Numbered from the stretch's first letter, positions 47,801-59,003 are shown. The stretch: 64,000 nucleotides of DNA from Takakia lepidozioides (GCA_030704615.1 CM060731.1:52886001-52950000); one strand, 5' to 3'. Translations and numbers: made by a program. The notes: generated by a model not told the origin, from the letters alone.

Positions 47801-50800
47801 CACTATCGAAGATACAAATATTTAGTAGAAGCACGACACTTCAAGTAACTGTACACTTGAACAGACCTACTTACACCTACAGCCTTCAACATGTACATTG
47901 CTCTTCAGCTTGACAGCCCATTTTTGGAATCTCGAGTCATTTCTCAATTGTCTTGTTTCTGATGGGCAGATAGGTGTCATCCAAATACCACCTCACCTAG
48001 AGTACTGCCAGAAGGCTACGCAGTACCCTGCTCCATCAAGGCCCACTTGATCAAGTCATGCCTACAAACCTACACCATTCAGGGACACCAGGTTTGAACT
48101 CACCAAGTCAATTGTGGATATCGACTTGTTCCGCTTCAAGGCATCAGCTACTCTCTCAGCGCCCTGGACAATGAAACCAGACCAATCTTAACGTGTTTAC
48201 TTTTTGGAGTACACTGCAGAGTGAAAGCACATAATTTCTATTTCATTAATGAATAAAAGGACAGGGAAGAAAAAAGATTGTGGTTGAAACTGTCAGTCCC
48301 AAGTATTCTCAAGGTTTTGGAAAGGATTGGAGGTTGAACCTGGTCACCAATGTCATTCATGTATAGATTTAGCCATTGCAAGCTTTTGCTCTTTTTAATG
48401 TATTCTGCCACATGGAACGCTCCCTTAGGCCCTATGTTGTTGTTCCCAAGGTCCAGACTTGTTATCTTTCCTGCAATGGAGGAGCAGGTGCCGGTTAGTC
48501 CATGAAAATCCTCCTTCCTCACTGACTTTTGAAGGAAACGCACATCCTGACGGAGTTCCTTCAGTTGCTCATCATAAAATCACCTTTAGCTGCGCCCATC
48601 TGTATAGAGGGCTGCATGAACCATGACTGTTGAGTGATCGAGAGCAACAGAATTGTGTCATTCATTAAAAGCATTACTGAGTACTTTATGTGTCTCTACA
48701 ATTGATCCGTATCACTTGCTAATGGTGCAAATAAATTCACACCTGGCATGGACATTGTTCACAAGTGGGTCATATAGAAAGACTTTGTGCCTCATGTCTC
48801 TCCCTGGCTCTCCCCTACCCTGCCCCCCTCTCTCTTCCAGCCATCTGTCAAGCTACATTCAGTTGGGGAAATCTGAGGTCAATGTTGTAAATATGAGAGG
48901 CTAAGCAGTCCACAAATTGCGTAATTCGACTGAACCGGAGATATTCAACACCTCGTGATACCATCACAACATACCCTTATGAGCCAACAATCCAGTCACT
49001 AATGCACGAGCACCTTCATTCCCCATTCCATTGCCATGGAGATGCACTTCCTGAAGACCATTTCCACAAAAGTTGTCAAGAAACAACTGTAATTGACTTA
49101 CTCAAAGAATGAAGAGTGGAGAGGATTTCAATATTCACAATCGCATAAATAAAGATGGTGTACTTACTCTTAGATGTTTGTTTCCTTCCAGACCCTTTGC
49201 AATCGCAGAGCCTCCAAGTGCACCACCATAATTACCACTGAAATGCAACAAGTCAAACCAAGAATTAGAGCAAAGAGAGAAATGTCATTCTACAGGGTAG
49301 AGGAAATTTGGGCTAATGACCTTGCAGAGGAGAGGCTGCAGAAGTGCTAGCAATCAGTGGCCTTGCCATTGGAAAAAAGGGCAAGTTTTTAAAGACCAAC
49401 ACAAATCAGCAGCTCAAATTGCCAATCTTGAAGGGGAAATCAAAGGCAACAATAGACCATCTCGAGTAGCTTGCCATCTACAAAGGGGATAAAGCTCCTA
49501 CATATGTATAATTACATGACCTACTGTGGTTTGCTTCTTTAGTACATTGTTCTCAAAGTCCAGATAATCAACCTCAGTGTTTGACTCTAGTCACAGAGTC
49601 AAACAAAGAAAGGCAACTCACTTCAAACGAATGGAGCGAAGGGTCTTATTTGTAGTCAATGCCTCAGCAACTGCAGCAAACCCCTGCCATATGCTGAAGT
49701 GCGATCAAAATCAGGAACAATCCAATGATGAATGCAATGGGGCATATCCACCACTTGTACATGCACATCAGTATCTTGTTACCACTACACATCAGGCAGC
49801 CATCCAACAAGGTCACAAGCCACCACGATACTTGCTGCTTTGACACAGGGTGCAAGGGTTCTAGTCCCTCCACTCAGACTTTAGTTACTGGACTTCTTAA
49901 GGGGCTCAATATATTTGGAAGAACTACAGCTGTCCAACTCCCAACAACTTAGTGGATGTTCTCCAAAAGCCACTGCTTTCGAGAGAGACTGAGAATGAAC
50001 TCATAAGACTTTGTTTGCTGTACCCTTGTGGCCATAGAGAATGTACTCATAAGACGTAGTTTGCCGTACCCTTGTGGCCATTGACCCCGCACTCCGTTTG
50101 AGCGGAACACAAAGGGACAGAAACTACCTTTGTCAGGGGCTGACGCCGGTAGTATGACTTACCTTGGAACAGACAATTGATTCGAGTTTTCCAGATATCC
50201 TCTACAAATCCTTTACTGCATGGGTTTGATTGGCACATCTTGGAAGCCTTTTGAGTCTTACAATTGTATCCTTAGAAGTACCGAGATATCTCCATACTGA
50301 CAATTAAAGGTAGCCAAAGCAAATGTACTTTTTGACAATAAGGACAGAAGATGAAGGTTGATGGGTGAAGTTACCGAGTACTCAACCACATTGTTATTGA
50401 GCTCCAAGCTGGTGATGTGTTCATTCTTCTTCAGCATCTCTGCAAGAGCTTTGGCCCCCTGCAAGAGGACCAAACTAGCTAAATGAACAAAATTCCAATT
50501 CAGACAAGCAGGTGCTTGCACTGGATCCACTGTTTCTTAACATGATAGGCTCCAATACACACCTCATGCTCAAGCTGAGTCCTTAAATAGTAGGAGAACA
50601 TGCTATTATTAGGACCAAGTTCGAACTTGCTACTGCAGCTACAAGTCATTGTTGACAAACACCTATAAAGCTTGTTCATCCCGCTTTATACAGTATCTCA
50701 CTGAACTGTGTACTGTTTCGGAATTACCTCATCACCAACGTTGATACTGTTGAGCATTAGCTTAGTGATCCCCTGATTCTTTTCCAATATGGCAGCCAAC

Positions 50801-53323
50801 TCCTGCTAGACCAATATAACATGATTAGCACATCCAATGTGGGTTACTGGCCTGCTAAATGTGTTTACACGAAGTTGCAAGAAATTAACAGCAACACTTC
50901 AACACTCTGGTACACTTGCCAAGTTGCCAAGGGCTCATATTGCCAGACCTCAATTAACAGTCAGACTACCTATGGCCCTGTACAGTATCTCAAAAGATTT
51001 AGAGAAGTACGGACTCCCTTCTCTGTAAACTTCTCTCAGCCATACTTTGAGAAATTTGCAAAGGGATTTAAGTACTTATATTCGCGCTTTTGTTGAATAA
51101 AGACTAGAAATTTGAGCCAAAAAATCCATGGCTAACACTCTCAAGCACATGGCACATACCGTGGCTCCTTCATCGCCAATGCTGTTTCCAGAGAGATTGA
51201 GCGTTTTGAGGAAAGAATTAGTCGGAAGCACCTGTGAAAGGGCTTTCAAACCAGTAGCTGTAATGCCATTGGCAGAAAAATCAACTGTTTCTGCATTCTG
51301 TTTCATGACATACAGACTTATCAGTTCATAAGGTAAATACTGAAGCACACACAATTATCTTTGGTCTCACAGAGACACTGCAACAAGATAGTGACAGAGG
51401 TCACTTGGAGCATCCATCTTCAATCAATCCTACATGTCTCACCCCAGAAGCACATTCTGTCTCTCCGGTTTTTCTATGTTTTTGTTGTTCACTTGTATCT
51501 CTTGGGCATCCCCAGTCACATAGACTTTCTTTCTTTGCAAGAAGTAGAAACAAAGCACCACTTTCCTGCATAATACTGACTTTTTAAAGATTCCCCGTCA
51601 TTAGTAGAGGGCCTTCAGCTTGAAGATTCAAAGTGCATCACAGCCTTACTGCTTGTGGCACACACTGTCTTTGGGTGATACTTGATGTATCCTGAAGTAC
51701 TTCTTGGTCAGTCCTACCTTGTCCCATGGGCCCTCATGGACCTCAGTGGACAGACACTAACACACAGACAGAGACACACGGCAATCAACATCTTATGAGT
51801 ACATTCTCTCTTACTCCTGCCATAAACCATGGGGTGCCAACCCCCACAAAGGGCTCCAGGAGGGTTAGTTTCCCACGGGGTCAACCACCATAAGGTTCAG
51901 GCAAGCCAAAGTTAGGAGGGAATGACATAAGTACATTCTCTCTCCTGCCATGCAAGTAATGGTTGGACAGCCATCAGCTGGCAATTTTCTGCGTACTACA
52001 AAGCAGTAGCCCAGCAGCCTCCCACAGACAAAATTCTTCTTTAGTTAACCACCTTAAGAACAACTCAATTCACTTCCACAATTCAGAAAACTCAATCCTG
52101 ACCTTGTTGAATGCTAATCCCTCTGCCAGGAAGACAAAACCTTCATCTCCAAAATTTCGGCCTGCATGTTGGACAATTGAATCATGAATTAGTCAAGGGC
52201 ATGGCTCTCTTGCAAAAGCTATAGCAGATGCTGCTTCGGAGAAGACCAGCTCTTTCTTTGAGGTAAGGGTTAACGGATAGCTTGAGGGTTACTTTTGCAG
52301 GAGAAGGCACCTAACACAGAAAGCTTCGCAGATGGGCATGAACCAAGTGACCAAGCAACATTACCCGACATGTCAACATCCCGAAACGTTCGTAGTTCTC
52401 GTGCAAATTCATTTAGACGGGCCATGGATTCTCGTCGGAACTTCTTCTCGTCACCAGCTGTTGACAACTCCAAACCACCTGAAACCTTTGGCAGCGTGGG
52501 CAGGCCACCCCTTTCCCTCACCCAGGTATACAACGCTGGCCATACAACAAAGTCACATCTTAGATGCTATTATACAAGGACAAGAACGTAATACGGTAGG
52601 CTGGCGTACACTCCCATCCTACACATTGCTTGCGCAGCAATCCATACAACACGAAAGCATTGGTATCTTGCTCCAATTACATTTCGGATTATCTGTTTCA
52701 AGGTTGGAAGACCTACATCCCAACAGGATAAGACTAAAGTTATATATGCAACAATGCAGCACTTGATCTTGAACCCTTTAATCTCCAACCTTCAGGTATT
52801 GCTGCAAGGACTTCCTTGTCAGCATGCAGGGAGTGAACTGACAGGGAGGCGCTTGAAATTTTAACCACACACGCAACTCGAAAGCTCCTCATTTAAGTGG
52901 CTAATTCACCAGGTGCAGATGTAACATACCAAAACCCAATCCCACCACCACTCCCGCACAAATGAACAATCCAGCGAACTCTGCATTGATAGGAGAAGCG
53001 GAAGGCTCATCTGCTTCTGTTGAGAAGTAGTACTGCTTAGCCCCAGAACTCTTATTGCCTACTGTTCGCCTAGGGCGTCGGGGAACTTCTCCGCCTTGCG
53101 CCCGTGTCCCCAAATCTGACCTCAACTGCACTCCATAAGCATGTTGTGGGCCACCTCCTCCTCCAGACAAACCTTGCCCGATTCCTACCAAAAATGTTTT
53201 ACCAACAAGACTTGAGGCTAAGAACCCTAGCTTTTGCTCCCCTGCAAAACCGCAGCCATCCCGCGATGTGAGAGAAGGCCTAGATGGTGAAGAAATGCCT
53301 GGTCGGCACAGCAATCCCGCCAT
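44802..53323 (-). CDS. EMB2004: EMB2004-like plastid leucine-rich-repeat (RNI-like) protein, complete, 17 exons
   Basis: Exons on the minus strand: 53323-52930, 52478-52365, 52161-52103, 51297-51160, 50802-50728, 50458-50375, 49683-49622, 49237-49168, 49050-48975, 48470-48340, 48163-48104, 47750-47676, 47392-47288, 46691-46596, 46260-46180, 45880-45779, 44873-44802. Phases fit throughout. The N-terminus (MAGLLCRPG..., Ser/Arg/Gly rich) looks like a plastid transit peptide. A linker (RLNEFARELRTFRDVDMSG) precedes RI-type LRRs: DFSANGITATGLKAL, LNLSGNSIGDEGA, LDLGNNNIGPKGAFHVAEYI, WLNLYMNDIGD, YNPIGPNGAKVLSE, LRLGWCQ, LDLRANNLGD, LDLGFNEIR. The end, LTEAKDHVSEMNDGKEV, matches the family's conserved tail. 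Arabidopsis EMB2004 (At1g10510) is needed for embryo development; the molecular role is not settled. LINE fragments sit in the last intron and in the intron at 49684-50374. An upstream in-frame ATG at 53347 is an alternative start. Confidence 0.93.
45189..45616 (+). mobile_element. 5'-truncated LINE (copy E), 428 bp, in last intron of EMB2004-like gene
   Basis: It encodes the intact family C-terminus ([33 protein letters not shown], ...KATANNVL) without the frameshift seen in copy A. TCTCTTCTCCCCT at 45176-45188 and 45617-45629 is a perfect 13-bp duplication. Inserted antisense to the host gene. Confidence 0.95.
49998..50035 (-). mobile_element. LINE 3'-tail remnant, about 38 bp
   Basis: The family terminus from GGCCACAAGGGTAC to TATGAGTTCAT, immediately next to copy F. 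This repeats the pairing seen at 35207-35260. Confidence 0.75.
50044..50215 (-). mobile_element. Severely 5'-truncated LINE (copy F)
   Basis: Encodes the C-terminal family stretch ([20 protein letters not shown], then ...NGHKGTANYVL) and the shared 3' end. Lies in an intron of the EMB2004-like gene, in the gene's orientation. No clean target-site duplication was identified. Confidence 0.88.
51774..51806 (+). mobile_element. Isolated LINE 3'-tail remnant
   Basis: Reads ACGGCAATCAACATC then TTATGAGTACAT, followed by TCTCTCTT, the usual target motif. It has no other LINE sequence attached. A weaker echo (GACATAAGTACATTCTCTC) lies near 51924. Confidence 0.7.
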
Positions 53324-53477
53324 CTCACGCAAGGCGCAGGCAGGCACAGGCCCTTCACGCAGCCATCCTCCGCACGTAAAGACCCGGCAGGGGTTTGGGC
53401 AGGCTCTTGACGACAGTCACCTCCGCCCAGTCCTAAACTTTCCTCTCGGAGGCGCGACGATCCAATCGTTGGGAACG

Positions 53478-54566
53478 TTAGAATAGTGGGGACAGATCCG
53501 GTACCTAGTGGGGATAGATCCCTAGTGGGGAACGATACAGCAGTGGGTAGAGTAGGGCGAACGGTAGAATAGTGGGGATAGATCCAGTAGGAGTGCCTAG
53601 TGGGGAACGAGAGGATAGTGGGGATAGAGCAATGGGTAGAGTAGTGGCGAATGATAGAATATTGGGGAATAGATCCAGCACCTAGTGGGGAACAAATGGA
53701 GTAGTGGGGATAGATACAGTGCCTAGTGGGGAATAATGGTGTAGTGGGGATAGATTCAGTGCCTAGTGGGGAGCCAGAGAATAGTGGGGATAGAGCAATG
53801 GGCGAACGATAGAATATTGGGAATAGATCCAGCACCTAGTGGGGAACAATGGAGTAGTGGGGATAGATGCCTAGTCGGGATAGAGCAATGGTAGAGTAGT
53901 GGCGAACGATAGAATAGTGGGGATAGATACATTTACTAGTGGGGAACAATGGTGTAGTGGGGATAGAGCAATGGGTAGAGTAGTGGCGAACGATAGAATA
54001 TTGGGGAATAGGTCCAGCACCTAGTGGGGAACAATGGAGTAGTGGGGATAGATAGATACAGTGCCTAGTGGGGAACAATGGGGTAGTTGAAACAATAGAA
54101 CACCTAGTGTGGAACAATAGAGTAGTGGGGATAGATATAGTGCCTGGTGGGGAGCGAGAGAATAGTGGGGATAGAGCAATGGATAGAATAGTGGCGAACG
54201 ATAGAATATTGGGGTAGTTCCAGTACCTAGTGGGGAACAATAGAGCAGTTTTACAAAGGATTTATGGGGGTAAAAATAAAAAACCTTCACCAGAAAGAGC
54301 CAATGGTTAATTTACAACGTCCAGATGTTTCCTACGTGGACTTGTTGAAATGTGACACGTGTTATACAGTAACCCTTCTAGCCCTGCCACCTCGTTATTC
54401 TCGCCACATGGACGTTGGGCAGAACTTACACTGTGACCCTTGCAGCGATTTTAGAAAAGTGAAAAAAATCACACGGTAGAGTAGTGGCGAACACTAGAAT
54501 ATTGGGGATAGATCCAGAGAGATTAGTAGGGATAGATATAGTGCATAGTGGGGAATGACATAGCAG
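53478..54566. repeat. GTGGGGATAGA-type minisatellite
   Basis: Many imperfect units of AGTGGGGATAGA(T), CCTAGTGGGGAACAAT and GGCGAACGATAGAATA arranged in higher-order blocks. The array is interrupted by unique sequence at about 54247-54476 and resumes to 54566. It starts about 155 bp upstream of the EMB2004-like start codon, so it lies in that gene's promoter. Long open frames on the minus strand are by-products of the repeat. Confidence 0.93.
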
Positions 54567-54602
54567 TGGTATAGTGACGGGGGTTGGGTAGCATGTGAAC
54601 AG

Positions 54603-54624
54603 GCTCACGCCAGCGGGCGTGAGC
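54603..54624. repeat. Short perfect hairpin (GCTCACGCC arms)
   Basis: GCTCACGCC and GGCGTGAGC pair over 9 bp around a 4-nt loop. The same GGCTCACGCC / GCGTGAGCC words recur at 58510-58570. Confidence 0.6.
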
Positions 54625-54644
54625 ACAAAGAAATATTTCGCATA

Positions 54645-54662
54645 TTCAAGAATATTCTTGAG
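54645..54662. promoter_or_regulatory. Sequence matching a heat-shock element
   Basis: TTC-aa-GAA-ta-TTC-tt-GA(g), i.e. alternating inverted nGAAn units with 2-bp spacing, embedded in a 30-bp near-palindrome (54640-54669). There is no adjacent gene start that it clearly serves; the EMB2004-like start is 1.3 kb away. Confidence 0.4.
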
Positions 54663-55725
54663 AATATGCTATTGTGAAACCCAAATGCACTCACGTGGTA
54701 AGAAATACGAAACTATCTGAAAACTATGCTCACGCGAAAAAATTCATGAAATTAATCGACCAAAGCTTTAACCCCTAAGCGCCCATTCGACCCATTTTCG
54801 GCCGAAATGTTTTGGTTTTTCGGCTCTGTTTTTCTTGGATTTTAACCGATTAACCTGATTTTTGGAGGGTAGGATGTCAGCCACATGGGAGTCAGGATTC
54901 CAAGCGCGATTAGGTTTTCTTTTTTGTTAGGGTTGCAATTTTTGGCTGCGCAGGAGGTGGGGTCTGCTTCTGCAGCGATTTTTGCTTGCTCCCGCGTTTT
55001 GAGCGTCGTCTCTCTCCTTCCCGCGTTTTGCCTTGTGTTGTGATCTCGTCTGTTGTGGCGTTCGCGCGTGTTCCATACTTTGTTGCAGGTTGCCGTTGCA
55101 GATGCCTTGACAAGTTGCCGTTGGTGGTCTGCTCTGATTTGCATCTTCCATTATCTCTTTTTCTTTCAGTCGAGGAAACTTGGAAATTGTGGGCAAGTGC
55201 CAGAGACTGAGCCATAGCTATGAGAGAGGATGGGCCGACATTGCATTGATACTCATTGATGTTTTGTCAAGAGCCATAGCCTTCTCTGATTATAGATACT
55301 TCTATGTTCAGTAATTGATATGGTTGATTTCTTACTGCAGAGACGTGGAGACCTTTGATGCCAAAGAGGGGGTATCCTCCTTACGACATTTTTTCTATGT
55401 AGTAGTGTTCTGTCTTTTTCTAAACACAGTGGTGTGTTTGGGGGTTGGTTTGTTGTTGGTAGCCATGAAACGTTTGTACTGAGGATCCAGCCGTAGAGAG
55501 TCGCTTGACAGTCCAAGGAGAGGTATGATTTTGTGGTTGTGCAGTATTGGGGTTCACTGAGTCCTGATCTGAATGGTTTGTTTGCTACTCCAGCTTTTTG
55601 CCTTAGTGTTCATGTAGCTCTGAGGTCTTTGCTGCAACAATTTTGTGTTTCAATTAGGACTGAGTCCATTTTCTTTGTGTCTAGTATAATTATGTGGTAG
55701 TCCCCCAGTCAAGCGGGGGTGCGCA

Positions 55726-55775
55726 CAAGGGTGGAGACTCCTTCCCTCCCTACTGGGGAGGAGTCTCCCCCCTTG
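55726..55775. repeat. Strong foldback, about 20 bp stem
   Basis: CAAGGG-t-GGAGACTCC-TTCCC pairs with GGGGA-GGAGTCTCC-c-CCCTTG, with one mismatch, one G-T pair and an 8-nt loop. It stands just before the first tRNA-like unit. Confidence 0.8.
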
Positions 55776-55782
55776 TGTTCAT

Positions 55783-55831
55783 GTGTGAGTTGCAATTGGG
55801 GCAAGTTAGTGGGTTCAACTCCCACTCACAC
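55783..55831 (+). ncRNA. tRNA-like unit 1 (acceptor, D-like and T arms, no anticodon arm)
   Basis: GTGTGA pairs with TCACAC. TTGC/GCAA forms a short D-like arm. GTGGG-TTCAACT-CCCAC forms a T arm with a B-box-like core (GGGTTCAACTCCC). Whether it is transcribed is unknown. Confidence 0.35.
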
Positions 55832-55915
55832 AATTCGGCGTGTAAAGGTGGGTTCATCTCTAGTTTTTCTGAGTCTGATTTGATGTTAGTGCTGGCCACA
55901 TGTTGGTCTTTCTTT

Positions 55916-55965
55916 GTGTGAGCTGCCAGTTGGGGCAGGCCACTGGGTTCAATTCCCACTCACAC
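55916..55965 (+). ncRNA. tRNA-like unit 2
   Basis: GTGTGA/TCACAC acceptor-like stem; CTGCC/GGCAG D-like arm; T arm of 4 bp around TTCAATT. Same layout as unit 1 with a different, self-consistent D-like stem. Confidence 0.35.
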
Positions 55966-56104
55966 AATGGAATTATTTGTGTTCAGGTTTGTATGTTGCC
56001 TCATTGTGTTGGAATTTTGCTGGCCTTCAAGCTTGTGTGGCTGCCTCATTGTCTCTAAACTTTCGGAGTGTGCAGATTGTGTGGAACTTGGCCAAAAGCC
56101 TTCA

Positions 56105-56154
56105 GCATGGGCTGCCAGTTGGGGCAGCTCCATGGGTTCAAATCCCACACATGC
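56105..56154 (+). ncRNA. tRNA-like unit 3
   Basis: GCATG/CATGC acceptor-like stem (sixth pair lost), CTGCC/GGCAG arm, GGG-TTCAAAT-CCC T arm. Flanking sequence (TTGTGTGGAA...) is shared with unit 4, so units 3 and 4 are a tandem duplication of about 136 bp. Confidence 0.35.
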
Positions 56155-56240
56155 TTGGCCACTAAGGGTGGGAGATGAAGCTGAGGTTGTTTTGCATCTC
56201 TATATTTTGGGAGCTTGGGCTTGTGTGGAATTTGGCTTCA

Positions 56241-56290
56241 GCATGGGCTGCCAGCTGGGGCAGCTCTGTGGGTTCAAATCCCACCCATGC
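56241..56290 (+). ncRNA. tRNA-like unit 4, best paired
   Basis: GCATGG/CCATGC, CTGCC/GGCAG and GTGGG/CCCAC all pair perfectly. The T loop is TTCAAAT. At 50 nt there is no room for an anticodon arm. Confidence 0.4.
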
Positions 56291-56946
56291 TCTCCCACTA
56301 TGGATGGGAGATGCTGTAGTTGGCTGCTGTGCTTGATTCTGGCCTTTGTCTGGTACCCCCTGACACTTTAAAAATCGTATGGTTTTCCTGTGGCATTTGT
56401 TGGAGCAGGTACAGGACAAGGGCCCCTAAATTTTTCATTCAAAATGCATGTTCATCCAACTTCATCCACATCAGTTACGATGTTAATTTTGAAAACCACG
56501 CGACCCGATTCAGGTCGCGTTGTCGTTTAAGGGTTAAAATGCAGCAGAATACTCCACACCTGATTTTTACGTACCCTGGAATGGTCGAGCGCAGCGCCTA
56601 ACGTTGTGTAAGACGTGGCGAGCCCGGTAGGGCGAGACAGGCGGTGCGCACAGCATTAGGTGCTGTTGCGAGGTCTTTCCAACACGTTAAGGGTTTTGAA
56701 TGTTTATGAGCCACGTGTCATACTATCATTGGAAAAGCAAAGCAAAACAGTGCATTATGACCGTAATCTACACTTAGGGCGCATTACGCCCGTTATGTGC
56801 AGGCTATCGTGGACAGGGGAATTTATTGAATATTATTAGTCTGTTAAATGGCGTAATACACACCCAAAATCCTTAATGTGTAGGGGAAGGCAATGAGTAT
56901 TGGGCCTTTCTAGATTTTTGGGCTGTATAGCGTGTTAAATCTGCGA

Positions 56947-57003
56947 ACCCTTGTGCTCAACACCCTTTCAAAAACGAAAGAGACCTATGTTGAGCAGAAG
57001 GGT
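56947..57003. repeat. Hairpin with 16-bp stem
   Basis: ACCCTT-g-TGCTCAACA pairs with TGTTGAGCA-g-AAGGGT (one G-G mismatch). The loop itself contains CTTTC/GAAAG. No flanking gene; purpose unknown. Confidence 0.7.
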
Positions 57004-58584
57004 CCTCCGTTGAAGGGGTGTAGGTTCTGCGTCATAAGGTAAGTCAGATAACAAATGAATAATTTTAAAATTTCTTTACACCAATTAGGAAATATGTACC
57101 CAGTATCCACACCTGAGTCACTTTGCAACAACCGACATAGACTTTTGCAGTTTGTGGCTTGCTATAAAAGCAATTACATGATTCACTCCAACTTCAGAGG
57201 GCCAGGGCCAAAACTTTGGAATATGTTTGTTCTGCAGAAATATTTATTGGAAGATGACCTACTGTCATGGTTTTAGTCACGGCTTATTGGCCCTGCCCTA
57301 GGACTATGCAAAGGGTTTATCGAGAGTTGCCACTTATTCTCTGCACCAATTTTTCCATGGAATGAGGTATTTAAAGACAAGTGTAGATGTATTCCATCCA
57401 TATTTACAAATAAACGAAATCCCTATGTCCCGATGTAAAACCACAATGCAGTATTAAAGCCATGTTGCCTTAAGTTTTATCTATAAATAAATAATTAAAC
57501 AGAGGGAGTCATTCATCTGAGCTCGTCTCTTGTTTTTCTATCATTTTAAGCAAAAAACAAGATGGGAAGAGCCCTCATACTGTTATTAATGCGGGGAAAT
57601 AAACCCCATGAGGCCATAAAGCAAACACGCCAAGACCTGCGAGGGCGAAACCCATCCACAATGGATGAAAACGTCCATTAACTCACTATAGGGACCAAGA
57701 GAAGTAGCCCAGTAGCCAAAGGTCGAGACTTGGGGCCTAGGATGGTGCTCGCGGTGGGCCAATTATGTATCCCGGTTGGGGTGGATTGAGTTGGTTGGAA
57801 GCCGAGTACCATGCCCCGGTGACTTACATAAGATCGGGGGGCTTAAAGGTGTGCATCACGTCACACCCTTTACTAGCAGTGTGAAAGTTGCCATGAATAA
57901 TAGATGAGCACACCTGGACTGGCGAAGGCTCGAAGAAATGAGCAGTTATTTTGTACAAAAAATCAACATCGTTCCTAGTTGTATGGATGTGATCATTTGT
58001 TTGAAAGCAATTACTAATCAAGTTGTTAGACGACCAGAGTGTTTGGGAAGCATATCATGGGTTAAAAAAATGACACGGCCTCAGAGAAAGACGTCGATGC
58101 CCCGACAACATCCTAAGTATAGAGCAGAAAGTCATGCCCGAAGTGCTTGTGATGAAGGCCTAATAGTTGAAGCTGAGTCTTGCTGCCGAACTTAGTCTTG
58201 CTGCACGACGTCCAGTGATGTGCTTCCAGCTGAATTCTCCTTCAAAATTTTAAATGTTGTGTTGCTACACTTTCTCCCTTCTTACCTCATGCACTTAGGC
58301 AGCTAGCCGAACAGAACCACCATTTTTTATCACCTCCGGCTTTGATACAGTTCTTTGCCATGACCCCAATATCTCCTGTCCAACCCCAGGGCTCCCAGCC
58401 ATAACACTCCCATACCTGTTTCGATTCCTCTTCTTTGTCCATGATTCATCAACTTTGGAAGCAGGGGTTGTTTCTTCCGCTCTGTCTTCTCGGGGGGTGC
58501 TATTCCGTGAGCCCGGAGGCGTGAGCCTGTGAGCCCAGGAAAGCGTGAGCCCAGCACAGGCTCACGCCACGTCAGCATGCAAAC
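57004..58584. other. No gene recognised
   Basis: Short open frames on both strands, none with domain features. AT-rich parts around 57400-57560. Confidence 0.5.
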
Positions 58585-58585
58585 A

Positions 58586-58640
58586 GTGCCTATTTCCGCG
58601 GATGTCACCTATTTCCGAGTGGTGTCACCTATTTCCGCGG
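58586..58640. repeat. Three short tandem repeats (CACCTATTTCCG type)
   Basis: CCTATTTCCGCGGATGT, CACCTATTTCCGAGTGGTGT and CACCTATTTCCGCGGG follow one another. Preceded by GTGAGCC/GGCTCACGCC words at 58510-58570. Confidence 0.65.
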
Positions 58641-59003
58641 GTTGATGTGGGTAGAATTGAGAATTCCTGAACAGTTTTTGATGAGGTGGACTTCACCGTG
58701 ATGGATTCACCAACCATTCTTCTAGCAGGAATAGTTTGGGGACCAACTAGCAAATGATGCGAGAATGCTCTACACGAACCAAAGTGGTTTGTTTGTTTTC
58801 GCAATGTACTCAAGTCTGTGAGGTCCCCAAAACACCAAATAGATTGAAGGAACAATCCAGGCAGTCCATGCAACCCCCATCTCCAACAATAGTTTGTAAC
58901 CATGAATGTGAATTCCACGCACACATTGCAAACAGGACAACAAGGACACACAACCATCCCATTTCAAATTTGGCCCAGAATTAAACCAAAAGAAAACTTC
59001 ATA

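Larger units (their letters stand above)
54772..56533. mobile_element. Non-autonomous piggyBac-like DNA element
   Basis: The left end is TTAA then CCCCTAAGCGCCCATTCGACC; the right end read inward is TTAA then CCCTTAAACGACAACGCGACC. TTAA lies at 54768-54771 and 56534-56537 as the target duplication. Within about 21 bp the inverted ends share CCC-TAA-CG-C-A-CGACC. TTAA duplication plus CCC...GGG termini is the hallmark of the piggyBac superfamily. No transposase frame is seen inside, so the element would be non-autonomous. Inside are a foldback (55726-55775) and four tRNA-like units. The end similarity is imperfect, so this call is moderate. Confidence 0.55.

Noticed and set aside
52332-52766. 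144-residue plus-strand frame
   Set aside because: Antisense to exon 2 of the EMB2004-like gene and its intron; no independent support.
53227-54240. Two open minus-strand frames (202 and 134 residues) of SPLGT.SIPTI-type repeats
   Set aside because: They are translations of the minisatellite, whose unit happens to lack stops in that frame; no other sign of coding.
54842-55215. Three overlapping open minus-strand frames
   Set aside because: All three frames of one strand are open together, which reflects a stop-poor base composition inside the TTAA element and not coding.
55783-56290. Four ordinary tRNA genes
   Set aside because: Units are only 49-50 nt and have no anticodon arm; they cannot be standard tRNAs.
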